From Anaerotignum sp. (lineage in GTDB: Bacteria > Bacillota > Clostridia > Lachnospirales > Anaerotignaceae): 6,634 nucleotides of DNA. This document shows, one piece after another, positions 5,724 to 6,634 of the stretch. Within the stretch, counting starts at the first letter, position 1. Every line of letters begins with the position of its first letter. The stretch lies in contig JAFZDV010000049.1 in assembly GCA_017560955.1 (NCBI GenBank), positions 1-6,634 of the forward strand, given 5' to 3'. Made by a program: the position numbers and the translations under genes. The notes beneath the pieces are model-generated. The model was not told the origin of the DNA. It saw nothing but the letters and a program-made list of their open reading frames with translations, and searched no databases.

Positions 5724-6634
5724 ATGAAAAAGTTGATCACACTTGCAACGGCAGCCAGCCTTATCGTGGGCAGCATGGCTGTTCCTGTTTATGGGGCTGC
5801 TTTTGCAGATATCAATACAGTAACATGGAGCGGTTTCAAACCTTTTATCGAACAGGCGGCAGAACTGGGTCTGATGAGCGGCTACAATGAAAACGGCAAA
5901 AAATACTGCAAACCCAGAAACAATGTAACATACTGTGAAGCAGTACAGCTGATGTATTCCATCATGAGAGTGTACAGTGGTCAGGATGTCAGCAATACAA
6001 CTGTGACAAAATGGAAACCTGTCATCGGTGCTTACAATATCCCTGACTGGGCATATAAGGCAACTGCTTATGCTCTGGAAAATTCCATTCTGACAACATC
6101 TGACCTGAACAAACTGCAGGGCAATGCCAACAAGATTAATACAAAAGCGGCAAACAGAGAAGATGTCGGTGTGATCTTCGGTAAAGCACTGGATACAGTA
6201 AATGGATATGATACGAAATCCGGTGCAGCACTGTCCTATAAGGATAAGGGTTCTGTTTCTGCGGCGGCTGTGCCTTATCTGGAACTGCTGAACAGAGCAA
6301 ATCTGATGGTTGGTGATACAGATAATAAATTCAACCCCAAAGCAAATATTTCCCGTGCGGAAATGGCGGTGCTTTCTGTAAAAACATATAACAAACTGAC
6401 AGAAACAGGTACACAGGCGCCTGTGACTTCTCAGAAAACAGCAGCAGGCACAGTTACGACCAGAAGCATCATGCAGAATGGTGACCTGTTTGTTGTTGTG
6501 AAGGCTGCAACAGGTGAAAACCTGAGCCTGTTTGGGACAGCAGGAAAAGCGACTGCAAAATATGATGGCGAAAAAATCGGTTTTGCGGATATCGGCGAAG
6601 GCGATACTGTAAAAGTGACTTATGAAGGTACAAC
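5724..6634 (+). CDS. Exported S-layer homology (SLH) domain protein, truncated at the window end
   Basis: The first 303 codons are visible, with no stop. A signal peptide (MKK, hydrophobic to about 22) probably ends near VYG-AA (24/25). Three SLH repeats follow: about 27-80 (FADI...AAELGLMSGY), about 99-155 (WAYKATAYALENSI...NRED) and about 170-228 (LLNRANLMVGDTDNKFNP, SRAEMA). Triple SLH modules bind pyruvylated secondary cell wall polysaccharide and hold a protein on the surface. Here they are N-terminal, so the functional part lies mostly beyond the window. After a Thr/Gln/Ala-rich linker (about 230-250) a new, probably beta-rich region begins (DLFVVVKAATGENLSLFG). The repeat motif is degenerate in SLH1 (TYCEA) and more intact in SLH2 (NRED) and SLH3 (SRAE). 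C62 and C71 both lie in SLH1. The start is fixed by AAGGAGG with eight bases of spacing. Confidence 0.9.
   Translation, partial: MKKLITLATAASLIVGSMAVPVYGAAFADINTVTWSGFKPFIEQAAELGLMSGYNENGKKYCKPRNNVTYCEAVQLMYSIMRVYSGQDVSNTTVTKWKPVIGAYNIPDWAYKATAYALENSILTTSDLNKLQGNANKINTKAANREDVGVIFGKALDTVNGYDTKSGAALSYKDKGSVSAAAVPYLELLNRANLMVGDTDNKFNPKANISRAEMAVLSVKTYNKLTETGTQAPVTSQKTAAGTVTTRSIMQNGDLFVVVKAATGENLSLFGTAGKATAKYDGEKIGFADIGEGDTVKVTYEGT

Overview
The window looks like chromosomal DNA of a low- to mid-GC Gram-positive anaerobe of the class Clostridia, possibly Lachnospirales or the Anaerotignum group. The reasons are strong AGGAGG ribosome binding sites, a DUF896/UPF0291 (YnzC-type) gene, a rhodanese-less ThiI placed next to a cysteine desulfurase, an exported protein with a copper-amine-oxidase-type stalk domain, and an SLH-domain surface protein. 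Threonine is written almost only as ACA in most genes. The genus assignment is inference. I see no mobile element, CRISPR array, tRNA or rRNA.

Layout. (1) 1-2428, plus strand: the end of a sulfur-transfer operon. It holds a 5'-truncated cysteine desulfurase, thiI, a 46-residue putative lipoprotein (2068-2208) that starts inside the 3' end of thiI, and a DUF896 gene. The genes overlap or are tightly spaced, and a strong intrinsic terminator closes the unit (2399-2428). The desulfurase presumably supplies persulfide sulfur to ThiI for 4-thiouridine formation in tRNA. (2) 2429-3447: an AT-rich leader with small inverted repeats, then a secreted 294-residue protein with a Met-rich repeated YDM...MSLP motif and a C-terminal stalk-type domain. 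(3) 3451-3497: a bidirectional terminator shared with the convergent minus-strand gene. (4) 3503-4618, minus strand: a PLP enzyme of the D-serine dehydratase / D-threonine aldolase fold-III family. (5) 4619-4734: a divergent promoter region whose two -35 boxes overlap in the palindrome CCCTTG-T-CAAGGG. (6) 4735-5544, plus strand: a metallo-beta-lactamase-fold hydrolase of the COG1237 type. (7) 5545-5723: an AT-rich intergenic region with a stem-loop and an extended -10 promoter. (8) 5724 to the window end: the first 303 codons of an exported protein with three SLH repeats.

The genes are mostly recognisable housekeeping or envelope genes, and I do not see a defence system or other clearly new multi-gene system. 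The most interesting items are the short lipoprotein gene embedded between thiI and the DUF896 gene, the palindrome shared by the divergent promoters, and the Met-rich repeats of the secreted protein.
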